Assembly (NCBI GenBank): GCA_003454335.1
Contig: DMKK01000212.1
Span: forward strand, 1-5,245
Reading direction: 5' to 3'
Length of the DNA stretch: 5,245 bases
From: Gammaproteobacteria bacterium
GTDB lineage: Bacteria; Pseudomonadota; Gammaproteobacteria; UBA9214
Both the position numbers and the translations under genes were made by a program. This document shows positions 4,311 to 5,245 of this stretch, one piece after another. The notes beneath the pieces were generated by a model. The model was not told where the DNA came from and ran no database searches. It saw only the letters and a program-made list of their open reading frames with translations. The first letter of the stretch is position 1. Each line of letters begins with the position of its first letter.

Positions 4311-5245
4311 ATGAATAACAGCTTTAATACCCGTGAAACACTCAATGTCGGGGACCATGCATATGAAATTTTCAGTCTACGCAAACTCAGCGAGACACAT
4401 GACATATCCCACCTGCCCTGTACGCTCAAGATCCTGCTTGAAAACCTGTTGCGTCATGAAGACGGGAACACTGTTACCAAAAGTGATATTGATGCGCTTA
4501 TGAACTGGAACCCGCAGGCGGAACCGGATACTGAAATCGCCTTTCGTCCGGCCCGCGTGCTGATGCAGGACTTTACCGGTGTTCCGGCAGTGGTCGACCT
4601 CGCGGCCATGCGTGATGCCATGAAAGCCCTTGGTGGCGACCCGGACAAAATCAATCCGCTGCAATCCGCCGAACTGGTTATTGATCATTCGGTACAGGTT
4701 GATAATTTCGGTTCGACTGCAGCCATGGATCTGAACAGCGAGCTTGAATACCAGCGTAACCAGGAACGTTACAGTTTCCTGAAGTGGGGCCAGAAGGCCT
4801 TTTCCAACTTCCAGGTTGTCCCGCCCGACACGGGTATTGTGCACCAGGTAAATCTTGAATATCTCGCACGCGTGGTCTTTGAGGCAGCACAGGACGATGT
4901 CGTGCAGGCCTACCCGGACACGCTGGTGGGTACCGATTCACACACCACCATGATCAACGGCCTGGGCGTCCTGGGATGGGGTGTCGGCGGTATTGAAGCA
5001 GAAGCGGCCATGCTGGGTCAGCCAATCTCCATGCTGATACCCCAGGTGGTAGGCTTCAAATTGCATGGCAAGCTACCTGAAGGTGCTACAGCCACCGATC
5101 TGGTGCTGATGGTTGTGGAAGTTCTGCGTAAAAAAGGGGTGGTCGGCAAATTTGTGGAGTTTTATGGTGACGGGCTGAACCATCTGTCGCTGGCAGATCG
5201 GGCCACGCTTGCCAATATGGCGCCGGAATATGGTGCGACCTGTGG
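4311..5245 (+). CDS. acnA: Aconitate hydratase A, 5' part (cut by window end)
   Basis: AcnA isomerises citrate to isocitrate through cis-aconitate in the TCA cycle, using a 4Fe-4S cluster. The window holds 311 complete codons plus two bases, about a third of the roughly 890-residue AcnA/IRP1-type enzyme. The frame is open to the edge. Visible family blocks include RVLMQDFTGVPAVVDLAAMR (82-101), IDHSVQVD (124-131) with the active-site Asp-His pair D125 and H126, PPDTGIVHQVNLEYL (171-185) with H178, and VGTDSHTTMINGLGVLGWGVGG (206-227) with D209, S210 and H211. GATC at the end is the start of the GATCGFFP block. The cluster-binding cysteines lie beyond the window and cannot be checked. The ATG at 4311 has AGGAG upstream, and its product has the expected AcnA N-terminal length. 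It has its own promoter and long leader, so it is probably separate from hflD. This is the IRP1-like class, not AcnB. Confidence 0.97.
   Translation, partial: MNNSFNTRETLNVGDHAYEIFSLRKLSETHDISHLPCTLKILLENLLRHEDGNTVTKSDIDALMNWNPQAEPDTEIAFRPARVLMQDFTGVPAVVDLAAMRDAMKALGGDPDKINPLQSAELVIDHSVQVDNFGSTAAMDLNSELEYQRNQERYSFLKWGQKAFSNFQVVPPDTGIVHQVNLEYLARVVFEAAQDDVVQAYPDTLVGTDSHTTMINGLGVLGWGVGGIEAEAAMLGQPISMLIPQVVGFKLHGKLPEGATATDLVLMVVEVLRKKGVVGKFVEFYGDGLNHLSLADRATLANMAPEYGATC

Noticed and set aside
4070..4318. Open frame of 82 codons between hflD and acnA
   Set aside because: It runs through the inverted repeat, the TATAAT box and the dyad, has no ribosome site, and its translation has no recognisable features.
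4377..4844. 155-codon open frame on the minus strand inside acnA
   Set aside because: It is antisense to clearly conserved aconitase sequence and shows no protein family features. It is a codon-bias shadow.

Overview
The window looks like chromosomal DNA from a gammaproteobacterium. The main reason is the gene order nudJ - (extra gene) - mnmA - hflD. HflD is essentially a gammaproteobacterial protein, and nudJ-mnmA-hflD is the order known from Escherichia coli and relatives, where purB follows. Base composition is moderate in GC and even across the window. No transposase, integrase, CRISPR array, tRNA or rRNA was seen. I cannot name the genus.

Layout from left to right. (1) 25-1017, minus strand: a 305-residue exported protein of unknown function with its own signal peptide, a strong ribosome binding site, a second small 3' hairpin and a textbook intrinsic terminator. 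It reads as a single-gene transcription unit. (2) 1018-1272: a divergent intergenic region that must hold the promoters for both sides, although no convincing sigma-70 site could be fixed in it. (3) 1273-4051, plus strand: four genes that overlap end to start by 8, 8 and 4 bases. They are nudJ (Nudix hydrolase), a small exported protein with a Cys-His-Asp arrangement like transglutaminase-type cysteine peptidases, mnmA (tRNA U34 2-thiouridylase) and hflD. (4) 4052-4310: an intergenic region rich in structure. It holds a 61-bp inverted repeat built from four CACGGAA/TTCCGTG heptamers, a fifth heptamer touching a perfect TATAAT box, and a 22-bp dyad at the predicted transcription start. (5) 4311 to the window end: the first 311 codons of acnA (aconitate hydratase A), cut by the window edge.

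The four-gene unit is mostly cytosolic nucleotide and tRNA chemistry: NudJ hydrolyses nucleoside phosphates and MnmA thiolates tRNA. The uncharacterised exported protein sits inside it and is probably translationally coupled to its neighbours. acnA is likely a separate, independently regulated unit feeding the TCA cycle.

The two points most worth following are the putative periplasmic Cys-His-Asp enzyme embedded between nudJ and mnmA, and the five-copy heptamer array upstream of acnA. The array could be an operator or a copy of a dispersed palindromic repeat. No clearly new multi-gene system is evident.
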